DNA of 64,000 bases from Meloidogyne chitwoodi (GCA_015183035.1 JACZZP010000017.1:434001-498000), one strand, 5' to 3'; positions 1 to 15,200 are shown, counted from the stretch's first letter. Notes: generated by a model from the letters alone, not told the origin. Numbers and translations are program-made.

Positions 1-248
1 GAAACAGAATTTCTGATAAATTCTGGTCATAAACAGAATTTTAAAAATCAGAATAAAATCGGAATTCTGACATTAATTATTTATCACAAAATCAGAAATT
101 CTGGTCGAAACAAAAATTCTGATTTTTAAAAAATTCCAAAAATCAGAATAAATTTTTCAGAAATTCTGATTCATAAATATTAATCAAAAAAATCAGAATA
201 ACAACCATAAATATCAGAATTTCTGAAATATAAATTCTGAAAATTAAC
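1..248. repeat. TTCTGA / TCAGAA palindromic simple-repeat array in unc-52 intron
   Basis: Intron sequence built of TCAGAATTTCTGA palindromes and TTCTGATTTTTAAAAAATTC blocks. The same motif family fills 480-804 and 27836-28175. Confidence 0.7.
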
Positions 249-3200
249 CTGTGCCTGATTTGTTGATTTATAAGGACTTCGTTGATCAGAACTAACAGCT
301 TCCAATTTATCTGTATCACCCCTAGAATAATCCAATTCTACACGTGAACGACGCCAATGACTACTTTCACAAACTGCTGTTACCCCAGAACACCAACAAC
401 GAAGACAACCTGTTGGATGGTCTTTTGCTATATTATAAGATTCTGGGGCACATCTGTCACATGTTGATCCTTTAAATAATAATTTTATTTTTTATTTAAC
501 TTTTTTAATTGAAAATTCTGATTTTTTAAACATTTTCTGATTTTAATTCTGATTTTTTAAAACTTTTTCTGAATTTAATTTTGATTTTTTAAAAATAATT
601 CTGATTTTTTAAAACTTTTTCTGAATTTAATTCTGATTTTTTAAAACATTTTCTGAATTTAATTCTGATTTTTTAAAACATTTTCTGAATTTAATTCTGA
701 TTTTTTAAAACTTTTTCTGAATTTAATTCTGATTTTTTAAAACATTTTCTGAATTTAATTCTGATTTTTTTTAAATAATTCTGAATTTAATTCTGATTTA
801 TTACCAATAACATTTTGTTTGCATTGACATCTACCATCCCATTGTGGTTGTGTACTAAGTGCCCCAACAGAAGAGCATACAGGTTGTGATGGTTGTTGTC
901 TTTTTGGAACACAATTTCCAAGGTAAAGACCACCAGGAATTCTTTCATAACCTTCAGCACAATCTTCACAAGAAGTCCCAGTATATCCTGGTGGACATTC
1001 ACACTGTTCTACTTCTAAGGCACGTTTATCTTGAGTATCCCTTGCTACTGCTATTTCTATACTTGTATCTCCAATACTTTAAAAATAAATAATTATTAAT
1101 TTATTTAATTTAATTAGTTTGTCTTATTTTTGTCCTTATTTTTTATTATTTCTGCATCCTTATTTAAATTTTTTTATCTTTTTATTTCAATATTTTATTA
1201 AATTAGGTATTTATTTATTTATTTTTAGTAAATTATTATTTTCCCATTATTTCCATTCTTAAAAAGAAACAATAAATTAATTGTATTTTTACTATTTTTA
1301 AATAATTTCAAAAAGATTTAAAAAAAATAATTATTCTAAAAATAAATTTTCATTTGTTTAGGTAATTAAAAAAAGAATTTTTTTCCTTTTTTGTTAAATC
1401 TTTCTTCATTTTTAGATTTTTTTCAAAAATTTCTAAAGTCATTTTGTATTATTTCCATTGGATTGGAAGGAAAATAAACAATTTAATTTAATTATTTAAA
1501 TCTCTCAGTTATACCATTTCTCTCTTAGTTATCCCAACATTTTCTATTTATCCTCTCTCTTAGATTTTACTATTATATTTAAAGTAGAGCAAAGACTTTA
1601 AATTTATCGAAGAATATAAATTAAATATATTTTACCGTTACAATACATACCTTAAATAAATATATTAGTCACCTTAAAATTAGTAAATAAATTTAAAAAT
1701 TTAAAATTTAATTTTTAATCTTTTTTAAAAAAATTAAAATATAATTATTAGGTAATCTAATATTTAATTATTATTTTAGTCAAAAATTAAATAAAAAATA
1801 AAATTAATTGTTTTTATAAAAATGGCAGTTAGAGTAATTATTTAATTATTTTTTAATAAGAAAAAATTGAATAATTTATTTATTTATTTATTTTCTCTTT
1901 ATTTTAATTAATTAATTTTATTTATTTTTATTTAAGGTAAATAACCAGTTGGATCCCTACCTGTCCGCAAAGAGATTTCGCTCTTTTCTTTCCTTCTCCT
2001 GCATTTTTGGCGTTAGGAGAAGTGCACGCTTATTTTTCCTCTACACTGTAATATGCCTTTTGGCAATAAAGGTGTAAAATAATTAAAATTAATTAATAAT
2101 AAAGTGAAAATATATTTATTTTAAAAGTGACCAAAGATTAATAATCAAAGATAATAAATTTGGGATAACATTTTCAAATATATTTTTAGATCAGGTGGAT
2201 AACAACCTTTTATGGATTTATAATTAAGGGATAAAAACCAGTAAAAGTAAAATATTTAGGTAATTCTGTAATAAGTCTCATTTCGGACAATTCTGAATCT
2301 TAATCTTAAATATATTTTCATTTTTTATTAATTAATTTTAATTATTTTATCCTTTTCTTTCCAAGTGCCAAAAGGCATATTACAGTGTAGAGGAAAAATA
2401 AGCGTGCACTTCTCCTAACGCTAAAAATGCAAGAGAAGAAAAGAAAAGAGCGAATTCTCTTTGCGGACGGGTAGGGATCCAACTGGTTATTTACCTTTAT
2501 TTAATTCACTGCGTAGGGTACTAAAAATAGGAGATTTTTGTTTACTTGAAATATTTGCTTACTTAAAAAAAATTTAAAAAAATTTATTTTTTATTTTTTT
2601 CACTAAATATTTAATTTAATTTTTTGCCTAATTCTATGCCTTAAATTTATGACAAATTTTGTTAAATTAAAATTTTTTAAAATAAAAGTAATTAAAAAAG
2701 GTTATTCAGACATTTAATTCATTATTTTTTGTCCTTTTTATTTCTTTAAAAATTTATTTTTTTTATTTTCTTAAATATTTATTACCTCATTTATAGAGTA
2801 CATTTATTTTTATATTTTTAACACATTTTTTATTATTTTTTTATTATAAATTCGCGCAAACAATTTTTTAACGTCATTCTACTTTTAGTCTATTTTCTTC
2901 CGTATAAACTTAGTAATTTATTTAATATTTTATTTAAATATTTATGTCGTAGTTATAATATCGAGAAAATACAAAAAATATTTTTTTAATATTTTCTAAT
3001 AAATATTTTCTTTTTTTTTTAATATTAAATATTTTTTTTAATTAATTTTAATTAAAAAATTATTTTTAAAAGGGTCCCCCCTGTTGTTTTTTAATTTTTG
3101 AGTATGTTTATTTATGCTTTATTTTGCTTTAGTAATTTTTGAAACTTTATTTTTTAATTACAATTCATAATATTTATTTATTAACTAAAAAAAAATTGAC

Positions 3201-6200
3201 CATTTTTATTTTTGACCATTTTTAAATTTTGGCGAAATGTATTAAATATTATTTAATAAATAAACAGCTAATAATAAATTTCCGGTATATTAAATAAATA
3301 ATTATTTCTCTTATATTTTATTATAATTATTATTCCATTAAAGATTAATATGTTTACCAAAAAAATATAATAAATATATGTTATACTAAAAGAAATAATA
3401 AAAAAAGGTCTTAATTAAATATTCAAATATTTTTTTTTCTAAAATTAGAATTTTCTTTGAAGATTTAATTAAATTGTTCATAATACCAACACATTATTTT
3501 ATTTGTACTAATTACCTCTGACTTATCACATTCCCAAGTTTACCAGTCTTTCCTTCTGTTTGCTATTATCCCATTCTCTTAGTTATCTCACACTTCGACT
3601 TATACCAAGTTCTCAGTTATACCAGGCTTTTTTATTCAGATCTCTCAGATATCACACTCTCTCAGTTATTCCAATCTCTCAGTTATCACACTCTCAGTTA
3701 TTCCCAACTCTCTCAGTTATTCCCAACTCTCTCAGTTATTCCAAACTCTCTCAGTTATCCCAATCTCTCAGTTATTATCGATTCTATTGCATTCACTGAT
3801 GGTTGGATAATAGGGGGAGTATCAATTTAATTAAAAAAAAATAATAAATTATTGTTTAAATAATAACACATTTCGAAATATAATAATTAAATATAATATT
3901 TTCTACAATAAATTAAAGTAAATAAATAAATATATTTCTGCTAAAAAATATCCAATTTATTTATTAATAAAAAATTGGACAATTGTTCCCAATAAAAAAT
4001 ATTTACTATTATTTAAATTTTGTTTTCTATTAAAAAAGGGGGGTTGAGAGAGAGAAAATTAAATTTTGTTATTTAAAATTCTGTGACGAAATATAATAAA
4101 AATAAATAAATATTTAATTAAAAAAAAAGGGAAAAAACTGTGAGTAACTAATTTAAAAATATTTTTTGTTTAAAAATATGAGAATACAAATCTTGAGAAA
4201 AATAACAAAAATAGGTAAATAATTCTATAATTTAATAAAAAAATATTTTTTTGAAAAATAAAAAGGTAAAAATAGAAAAATTAAAAAAATAGTTTAGTTT
4301 CCCAGGTAATTTTTCTCTTAGTTGGTTATACTTAAACCTTCATAATTCATTAATTTTTTAACCAATTTAAATAAACTTGGTATTTTTCGATAGAGAATTA
4401 AATTTTCTATAATCTGGTGATTAAAATAAAATTTTTAATAAAATAATAAAAATGCAAAGGTTGAAAAACTTAAATGAATCCTTGCGCCATCAGTTAGTTT
4501 TTTGACCAAAACTTTTTTTATATAAATTTTAAAAAATTTAATTTTTGAGTATTTTGTAGCAAATTTAGTTCTCTATAAAATGATACTAAAAGAATCTCAA
4601 AAAGTTTATCCAATGCTGAGTTATGAGTCAAAAACTCAACCCATCTTGTACACATGACTATTCTCCCATCAACAAATTAATTAATTTTCTCTACTAATAT
4701 ATAATCAAAAATTATAATTTTTAACTATTTTGTAGTAAATTTAATTCTCTATCGAATGATCTCAAAATATTTAAAAAATGTTCATTTTTTAAATTTCCAC
4801 AAAATTTAGCACAATCTACAATTAAGTCTTTATTCTTTTAATTTTTTAAATTTAATTTATTTATAGCCACTCCCTTTTCCTCTAAAAATTAACCCTTTTT
4901 AACCTTATTAAACAAAAAACATTTATTTAATTTAATTCAATTTATTTTAATGTCACTCCAATTTTTCCCAAAAACTCAATTACGTTAAAAAAGCTATAAA
5001 TGGATTTTCTCCTAAAAAAGGTTTATTCTCATAATATTTTTAATTTTTTTTATTCACGCAATATTTTCATATTCTCATTTAATATAGCCTTTTTGGCATT
5101 CATTCATTGAGGGGATCAAAAAAAAAATTTTTTTTGAATAAATAAATGAATATATTACACACCGTTTCCTATGCGTTCTCGTGGCATTTTCTCTTTTTAT
5201 TTTATTTTTTCCCATTCATTTACATTAAAATTTTCTTTTGATATTATTTTTACTATAAATTCTTTGTTTTTATTAAATAATATTTATTTTTATTATTTAT
5301 TTGCAAAATTAGCATTTTTCAGAGAATTAAATGAATGGAGAGTATGCTTAGGCGAGAGCCTATAAAATAGTCAAAAAATATCTTTGAGCAATAAAATTTT
5401 GTATAACTGTCCCTAATAGTGTTATCTAACTCTTCTAAAAAGTTCAGAATTTTTGGGTCGGTATTTCCATAGTTATTTTTTAAAATTCAAAAGGTTAACA
5501 CTTTCCCCAAAATTTTGACATTTTTACCCATAACTTAACAAATACGAAACCGAAAAATCTGAAATTTTTAAATTAGCTAAATAACACGATTGTTGTTAAC
5601 TATGCAAAATTTTACATTTATAGCTAATAATTTGGCAATTGTATAAGGCTGCGACCAACCCATACACTTTAGCGACACTTTCCCTTTATCCTCTTTCTAT
5701 TAATTTTCCTTTAATTTTTTTATAATATTATTTTATTTCTTTTTTTTATTGTATTAATATTAAATTTTATTAAAATCTTTTAAAATAAATATTTTTTACA
5801 AAGAAAATTAATTTTACTTTAATTTTACTATTTTTTAGACTTAAAAACAATTATTTAATCTAAAACTCTCTAATAAACTTAAGTTAAATTAAAAAATGAG
5901 TCCACCACTTATTTCCAGCATTTTAAGCTCTAAACGACGTGGAAAGACTTTTGGAACTAATAAATATACAACAGAAACAATGTTAACTCCTTATGAATTA
6001 GAACAATTACCACTAATGTTAAAAGAGTTAGAAAGGGCTAATCGACATTTTTGGCAAATGGTTTGTTGGAGATTAGCACAGAAAAAAGTTGGGAAGGAAA
6101 AACAACAACAAATGGCTGTTAAAAAATTACAAAGAGGAGAAACATTAATGGCTACTCCTCCAGAGAGAAGGAGAAATAAAGGTGAATACTTAAAAAGACA

Positions 6201-9200
6201 ATTAAATCTTGCGTGACCAATGTGAGGTCACGCAAAATTTAGTATAACATGCCGTAAATATGTTACTTTGTTCCCCTCATACTACTTATAGGGTGGAAGG
6301 AACATAGCTTTTGTTCCCTTCACACTACTCATAGGGTGGAAAGAACAAATATTTGTTCCCTTAAAATTACTTTTTTACTAATTCACTATCCTTGCTAATT
6401 TTTAAATATTTTAAGGTAGAGACGACTCTTTCGCCGACGGATGTGCTCTCCGAGAAGTAACCCGTCAATTAATACAAACTTTATGTGAAGAAGGAGGTCC
6501 GATAAATTCTGATACAGATCAAATTTTAACTGATTATAAAAGAAGATTAATGTTGGATGATGAAGACTGTTTGCCACCTCCAAAAATGTCACCAACATCA
6601 AAAGGGTTAATAGAAAGACGTAGAGGAGATTTTGCGCAAAAAGGAAGGGCCATATCTTTTCATGTAAAATTGGAAAAAAATATGGGAAATGAAGAAAATA
6701 ATGGAAAGACTGGAAGTATTTCAAGTGGAAGTAGTAGTGGATATTCTTCTGAAGAATTTGGAACAACACAAGCTAGTATTATAGTGGCAAGAAATAGAGC
6801 AACTAGTTGGTTAAGACTGAGAACTAGTTCGGTCAGTTTTTAAATTATTTTTGTTAGAAAGAAAAGTTGAATTGTGTAATACTTATTTTTGGACATTTGT
6901 CCCGTTAAAAATTTAAGATTTATTCAGTTAATTTTTAAAAATATCACAAGACAAACTACTTGTAAATGTCTTGTTCCCTTCACACTACACATAGGGTGGA
7001 AGGAACATAGCTTATTCTAAAAAATCTTTTTTACTATTTTCCCACTTGAACACTTAGTATTTTACAATAAAATTTAGTCTTTCTCTTAACTAAAAATTAA
7101 AAAAAAATTATATTTCAATATTTTATAGGCTCGCGGCCGTTCTTCCCGTCGCCAGATCTGTCATGCACAACAACAACGAATTATTCAACTTGGTGAACTT
7201 TTAAATGCTGAATTTCATTCTACAATATTTGCCCATCCAGAACAATTTGATATACACGAAAGAGAGTTAAAATTGCTTGTATGGAACAGATTTAGTCAAT
7301 TATTAGTCATTTTATTATGTGAAAGAATAGATGATGGAAATGATGAAAATAATAATAATAATCAACAACAACAACGTAAACGACATTGTTAAAAAAAGAC
7401 GTTAAAAATTATTACAAAGAATTGAATATATTTAATAAAAATAAAATAAATACAAAATATCCCCATAGCAACATATTAATATAATTATTTTATAAATTTA
7501 TTTGTACTTTTTTATTAAACAAATGATTAAAATTAATAAATAAGAGAAAAATTAAAAAATATATCTGAAAATTAAATTTAGAAGGTTTCTTCTCCAAAGG
7601 AATACAAGAAACACAGAAATGTTCTCTACGCACTACATGTAGTGTGTAGAGAACAGGTGAAAAGTAAAAGATTAATGGTGATATATTGAAAGTTTAGGTG
7701 GAATAAGTGAGAGTTTATAGATATATAAGTTAGAGTTTATAGATGGTATAAGTGAGAGTTTAGACATGGTTAAGTTCATACAAAAACAATGTTCTTTCCA
7801 CACCATATGGTAGTGTAAAGAGAACAGATGGGAAAAGTTAGAAAGGAATAAGTGAGAGTTTAGAAGTGGGATAAGTGAGAGCTTGAGATACAGGTAAACA
7901 TTTGTTTATGTCAACTACCTCAATACTGACTAGACTTTAAGAAAAACTTTTCTATGACGTAAATACTCTTTTTTAGAAAATTTAATATTTATGAAAAATG
8001 TAAATTTGCATATGTTGCAAAAATACCAAAAATAAAAAATTCTAATTAATATTATTTTAAAATGTAAAATTGCAAAAATACCAAAAATAATTTTTTTTTG
8101 ATTTTAAAAAGTTCAAAAGATCTCCCTACTTAATATAACTAACAATTAATTTTTTTTAATTTTATAAAAAATTAAAAAAAATTCTGCTCCTACCTTGTAC
8201 TTGTTTGGCTGTCTGTATGTGTTGCTCGAATCATAAAAAGGTCCAAATCAGCCAAAACCATCATTAAATCTTCTCTTGAAGAAGGTCCACGACCATCAGA
8301 ATGTTCATAAAATTGCTTTAAAAAAATAAAAAATTTAATAAGAAAAATTAATTTACCTCATAAGTGGGTACAGTAACAGTAAATTCTCTTCCAGGAGTAA
8401 AAACAGATTCTTGATCTCTAGCTTTATGAATTAAAGTAATTCCATTTCCCTTTAAATTAAATTAATTATTTTAAATTAAATAAGAATTACTCTAATAATA
8501 ATAAGAGGTTCAATCCTTCCAGGACCAGGGCCTTCATAGAGTAATTTAACTGATAAATCACCTCCATAAGCAGTTACCTTTTTAATTAAATTAAGTACTA
8601 TTTTTTTTGAAGGAAAAAAAACTTTATTTCCAAGAAATCGTTGTGGCATTTTCCAATATAAAGTTTGTCCATAATGAGCTTCCTTATGACTGACAAATCC
8701 ATAACGATCAAAATCAAATTGAGTTCCAGGGGTTGTACGGCCATTATTATCAGCTAATTGCACTCCTTGTGCTTCTGCGGCAAAGAAAAGTTTTTCCTAA
8801 GAAAAAAAATTTTTTTTAATTTAATTAATTAATTTTAGTAAAAAATAGTAAGAAAAATAAAATATAATATTAAAATTAAAAATAAGGAAAATATTTATTA
8901 AATGAGTAAAAGGGGATTAGACACAAGCAACACAACTAATTAATTAACGTTTTGCCAAATAACTTTGCCAAAACAAAACTTTGGGATATAAAATTTTGGA
9001 ATATTATCCGTTTAGAGGTTTTCTAACAATACCAAAAATTTCAAAATTTTAGATAAAAAAATAAATAATTTATGGTTAAAAATGTAAACTGTGTTGATTC
9101 CAGAATGTCACTATCAAAATGAACAAATTTAATCATATCTTTTTTATTTTTTTATAAAAAATTTTGAAATTTTTGGACAAATTTGATAACCCAATACTTG

Positions 9201-12200
9201 ATATTCATAAAAAATTTCATAATTATAAGTACAAATTTGTCAAAGTTATAGGCCAACAATTAATAGTTACTACAATTCAATAAATAAATTAGATAATTAA
9301 AAACACTGCAAAAATAAGTTTTAATAATTTTTTAGTTAAACAACAATAAAAACAATTTTACTTACACATGGAATTTCCTGTTAAAACAAAAATACTTTTA
9401 ATAAAGCAAAAAATAAAATAAAAAAAATTAAAACGAACTAAACAATTATAAAATTAGTCAACTTAAATAAAAATAAAAAATAGCTTCAATAAAAAGCTCA
9501 AAAAAATTTTTTTATTTAAAATTTATTATTAGAGGTCTTTTAAGTCACTAATTATATAGGTAAATTGAGATTTATAAAAAAAAAATCTCGTTATAGTTAT
9601 TTCCCAAGGAATTGACTGGGGTTAAGTGTCACATCTTCGGAGACTGTCATTCTACACAAATTTAACTATTTATAAAGAGATCCTATATTAAATGACTCAA
9701 AATATCAATTTTAAATATTTTACAAAAAATCCCCAAAATTTTAATTTTAAAAAAATTATAAAAATTTCCCTCCAGCTTACCTTTGTTCTAAAAAGCATAC
9801 TAGAACGGCATTTGTCAGTAATTCCAAAACAAAAGCATCTTAAGCAACCCTGAGATGCTTGATACGAAGTTGGTGAAGTGCAGGTTCTAACAGGTTCAGG
9901 AGGGGGAGAATATTGTTGTGGAATAGGTTCAGGTGCTGGAATTGATACTATGCGGACAATACAGTCTGGAGTAGCTAATACACGTCCTTTTACATTTATA
10001 GCTTCACAAGTATAAGCTCCTTGATCTAAGGGTCTGAAAAACAGATAATAAAAATTATTTTAATTTCAAAAAATAAACTCCCGTTATAAGGACACTCTCT
10101 TTACGCCTTTACCCTTATGTGCCTTTATAACGGAAATCTTCAACATAAAATTAATTATTTAAAATAACTAACTGAGCATTTTGAACAGTAAGAGTGCCAA
10201 CTCCTCCCTCAGATATTTGTTGACATCTGGGAGGTTCGCAAACATCAGCCCAATTTAATCGCCAATTAATATAAGGATCGGGAACCCCAACAGCTCTACA
10301 TGTCAATTTAAATTCACCACCTTGTGGTACTACCATGTTAGACTGTGGAGGTGAAACAACGGTTGGCTGTACACAACCTTAATTAATTTTTAAAAATTAA
10401 AAAAAAAGATTTAGGGGAAAATAGGCGAATTAAAGTGATGGTTCCAGGCTGAGTAAGGGCTGGATTTTGTCTTATAAAAAAGTTAAAAGATCAATTAAAA
10501 ATATGAAATTTTGCAAAAATATCCAAAAGTGTGTTATCTAAACCATCAATAAATTTCAAATTTTTTGGTTAAGAATTTCTAAAAATAGGGTCAAAAATGT
10601 CTTAATTTTCTTTAAAAAAGTCGATTTTTTAAACCATTTTCGCCATAACTTTTTTTATAATAAACTAAAAATTTTGAAAATTTTAGAAGAGTTAGATAAC
10701 ACTATGAAAAATAAATGAGTAAAATTTCAAGCTTATAAATTTATTTATTCCCGAATTATAGACTAGCAACTAAGTATAGATTACACCGCACCAAAACGTC
10801 TATTTTCTATTTTTATAAGAAATGTAGGGTTACAAATTTTATTTTCTCACTTTTAGCATTATTCTATCCTATTTAGAAACTAAATATCGAAAAACACCCA
10901 AATGTCCTAATGCACCGAAACGTCCTGATCACGCACCAAAACGTCCCGTTTTTAAAAAATTGAAATTTTTTCATTTATTTAAATTTTGACCCTTCTATTT
11001 AATTTTTATTTACCAATTTCATCACTTCCATCTTGACAATCATTTGTTCCATCACACTGAAAACTTTGTGGAACGCATTGCCTCCCATCTGAACAGCGAA
11101 ATTCTGTTGCCTGACATAAATCTCCTGGTTTGCGTTGTTTACAATTTAATTCATCAGAACCATCACCACAATCATCTTTTTATTTTAATAATTATTTAAA
11201 AAATATTTATATTTATTTTATTACCATCTCCATCACAAAGCCACATTTTTTGAACACATTTTTGATTATTACATTTAAATTCGTTTGGCTCACAGTGCCG
11301 TTTGGAAGGACAATTCTAAAAAAAATTATTATTTTACTAACAAAAATTTTTTTTAATATTCGAAAGAAATATCATTTGATTCGTCTAATTAATATTAAAA
11401 ATTATATCTTTATTGGATGAAATAAAGAAAAGTTGAGTGAATAATTGACACTTTTCTGAAGGAGCAGCCGCGGTAATCACCTAAGAGAGCTTGGTCCCCC
11501 CTGTGGTTTTTCAATATTTAAAAGCTTATATCTTTGCTCAAAGTTATTTTTGTAAGTAGTGGATAGTATCATTCGACTCAGAGTGCTGAGACGAATCGAA
11601 TGGTATATTCCGAATATTTTTTTCAAGATACCAATTCATCCGATCCATCACGGCAATCTCTTTCACCATCACAAACATATTCCATTTTAACACATTCATT
11701 ACCCCCACAGGCACGTTCATTTGCACCACAAGTATTAGTAGAAGATGTTTGTTGACTAATTGGATTATTATCTGTTTGAAATTCTTGAGGTCCAACTAGA
11801 GGAAAAATATTTTTTTTTAATTAAAATAAAAAAAATATTAAACAAACATGATTGAACTTTTAACTGTGCAAAAGCCTCAACACTTCTTCCTTTATGCATT
11901 GCTAAACAAATATAACGACCAGAATTTGATATTTTTGTATTTGAAAAAACTAATCTTCCTCCACTTGAATAAACTCCATCAGGCAGTCTTCCGCCTTCTC
12001 TAGTCCACCTTACTTCTGGGTAAATACTGTTATCTAAGGCACGAGCTCTGCATTCAAAAGTTGCTTCACGGCCTTCTTTAACGGTTAATTCGGCTGGGTA
12101 AACAGTTATTTGGATTTCTGAAAATTTTTAAAAATTAAAAAAAAATTTTTTTATTTTAGTACTCCCTTTGGAAGACTCAAATTGGTCAAAAAATAATTTA

Positions 12201-15200
12201 AAAAAAATAAATAATTTTATTTATTTTTTTAATTTTTGCAATCAAATATTATTTAAAATATTAATTTATTTTATTCTGATTTAAAAAAAATCAGAATAAA
12301 ATAATTAAAAAAATAAAACTAAGTTTTAGCTTATTTAACCTCTACCATTTGGGTAAATATTGAGTTACCGTGCGCGCTCATAAAATAATCAAATAAAAAG
12401 ATAAATTTATGAAATTTTGTATAAAAATCAAAAATTGTTTTATCTAACCCTAAGAAAAATTTAAAAATTTTTCTTTACATAATTTTAAAGTTGTGCGCAA
12501 AAAAAAACACAAAAATAGGCATTTTTGGACATTTTTTGGCCATAACTTTGGAAATTTTTTTTCAAAAATTCCGAAATATTTAGTCAGGTTAGCTAACGCA
12601 TTTAGCTATATCTCTACAAAATTATATAGCTCTAGGCCTTCATTTGTTAATTTTATGAATATTAAATTAATATTACTTTATACTAAATAGAATAAACTTG
12701 CACATAATATCATTAAAAATGGTAAAAATAAAAAATAAATTATTTAAAAAAATTTTTAAATTTAATAACACATTTTTCTATTATTATAATTTTTTTAAAT
12801 AATTAAAAATAAAAAAAATATTTTTATAACCTTCATTATTTGATCTGCGTCTCGCTGCATTTATAGGGGATAATGAAATAATTAAAATTATTAAAAAAAT
12901 AATATTTTTGTAGTTTTTAATAAATAAAGTAAAATTGTTTAATTTTGTTATATAACTGATTAATTGGACTTTACGGCGTTCTTTCATTTTTTGGCGGGGA
13001 TTTTCCCGTCTTTTTTCTAAATAAATTAATTTGAGAAGAGAATAAATAAATAAACTTGAAATTTTAATTAAAAAATTCTTTTTTTAATAAATTTAAAAAA
13101 AAATAAAAAATTCAGGTAAAAGACAATAAAACCTTTTTAAAATTATTTTTTTTTAATTTTTTAAAAATATATTAAAATTTATCTACTTTTTTAATTATTT
13201 TTTTAATGAGAGAAGTGTAAAACTTCTCTCATCCAAAAATATAACTATTGGAATAAGAACAAAACAAATTTTGTTTTTATTTTAAATTATATATAAATTT
13301 ATAAATGTAATTTTGTATATTAAGTAGTTTTTTATTAAAATATAATTTTATTTTATATTTTTAAATTCTTTTTTTTTTAATTAAAAAAGGGGGTGTTTTT
13401 CTAGAAATAAATAAATATATTAAATTAATTTAAAAAAAAATTAAATGAATAGATTAGAATTTAAAAAATAAATATTTAAATAAATTTAAAGGTCATTAAA
13501 AATTAAAAGAAAAGGAAAGGGTGAATTAAGGAGGTGATTGTACTAAAAAATAAATAAAAACTTTAAAAGATTTATTAAGAATTTTTTTAAGAAAAATAAA
13601 ATCATTAAATGAATCATAAAAATAAATAAATTTATTTTCTCACTCATTACATTTTTTTTATTGGAAGGAGAGGCATTAGAGATTTTAAATTTAAAGAAAA
13701 AAATTTAAAAAAGAAAATTAACTTTTTTAAATTAATTTTAAATAAATGACGTAAAATTAAAATAAAATATTTAAAAAATTAAAAAAAATTTTTTAATTTA
13801 TTAAAACTTTAATTAAAAAGCAGGCGTTTCAAGGCAAAGTAACGCTTATTTTTGTGACCAAATAAAAATGCTTAGAGAAGACCTAAATTTATAAAATTTT
13901 GTATTAATATCCTCAATAGTGTTATTTAACAAAAATAAAAATTTCAAAATTTTTGGTTAATTATTAAAAAAGTTATGATTTTTAAAAGTAGAAAAAGTTG
14001 AGTGAAAATAGGTGAATTTAAAAAAAAATATTTTTTTAGACTACAAACGTTAGAAATTTAAAAAAAAATTTTTATAATAAATAATTTAAATTATGTATAA
14101 TTTAAAAAATATAATATTAATTTTTAAATAATTTTATTATTTTTATTTTCTTGTCATTTCTCTCTATAAATACCACCCGCGTAAATAAATAAATAAATAA
14201 ATTTATTAAAAATTTATTTTAGGTTAAAAATAGTATTCGATTAATATATATTTTGGTAAAAGAATGGATAATATATAAATAATTAATTAATTGACTGACC
14301 TAAACTATTTATTTATTTTTATTTTTATAAAAATGAATGAATTGGTCAAGTTAGTGATGAAGGTTATAATTATATTAGAGGGTATTTTAGTGGGTAAAAT
14401 AAATAAATAAAAGTAGAAAAATTAATAATAAATAAATTAAATAATATTTTTAATAAAATGAATTTAAATTAATTTTTAAAAATTAAATAAAAATAGTTCC
14501 CGCACCGAAACGTCTCTTTATCCCTTAAAAATTAAATTAAATTATTTAAAAATTTAAAAAATATTTAAAAAAATTACCAAAATGTCAAAAAATATATTTC
14601 TTTAATATTTTACCCCAAATAATATTTTTTTAACACATAAATTAGTCAAAATTTAAATTATTCTCTCCTATAAATTTAATTAAAAATTCCCCCCAAATTA
14701 AAAAAAAATATGCTTGTTTTTGTTCTCTAATTTAATTAAATAAATAAATGTTGCAATATTATTTACTAATTTATTTATTTATTTTGCTAAAAATCCCTCT
14801 AAACAATTTATTAAGGTAAAAATAATAAATAAACTAAAATCACACGCATCATTCAACATTTACACGGTAAAACAAATTGAATAGAAGAAAAAAATTATTT
14901 TAGAAGAAAAAAGACAATATTTAGAGTAAAGAAAAATAAAAAATTTGCGATTTTTATACAAAAAATTTAAAAAAAAAATTAAAAAATAAGTAATAGAGAC
15001 ATTTTGTTAAGACAATAAGAGGTTACTTTGTGAGCTTATAAAATGGGCAAATGATAAAGTAAAAATTTGAAATTTTGGTCAAATATTGTTTAATGTGTTG
15101 ACTAATTTGTTACAAAATTTCAGAATTTTAAATCAATTATTTCAGAAATTCTGGTCAAAAAACCAAAAGAATCAGAAAATTGCGAATTCATTGTTGTTTT

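Noticed and set aside
5171..5365. 64-codon frame with Phe-rich hydrophobic start
   Set aside because: Composition typical of AT-rich spacer, no Cys or motif, no splice partner, and its end overlaps a repeat copy.
6395..6769. 124-codon minus-strand frame
   Set aside because: Antisense shadow of exon 2 of the nested + strand gene, which has good splice sites.
12995..13007. GGGGATTTTCCC resembling a kappaB site
   Set aside because: One palindromic match in AT-rich DNA; no supporting cluster, and whether this nematode has a Rel protein is unknown.
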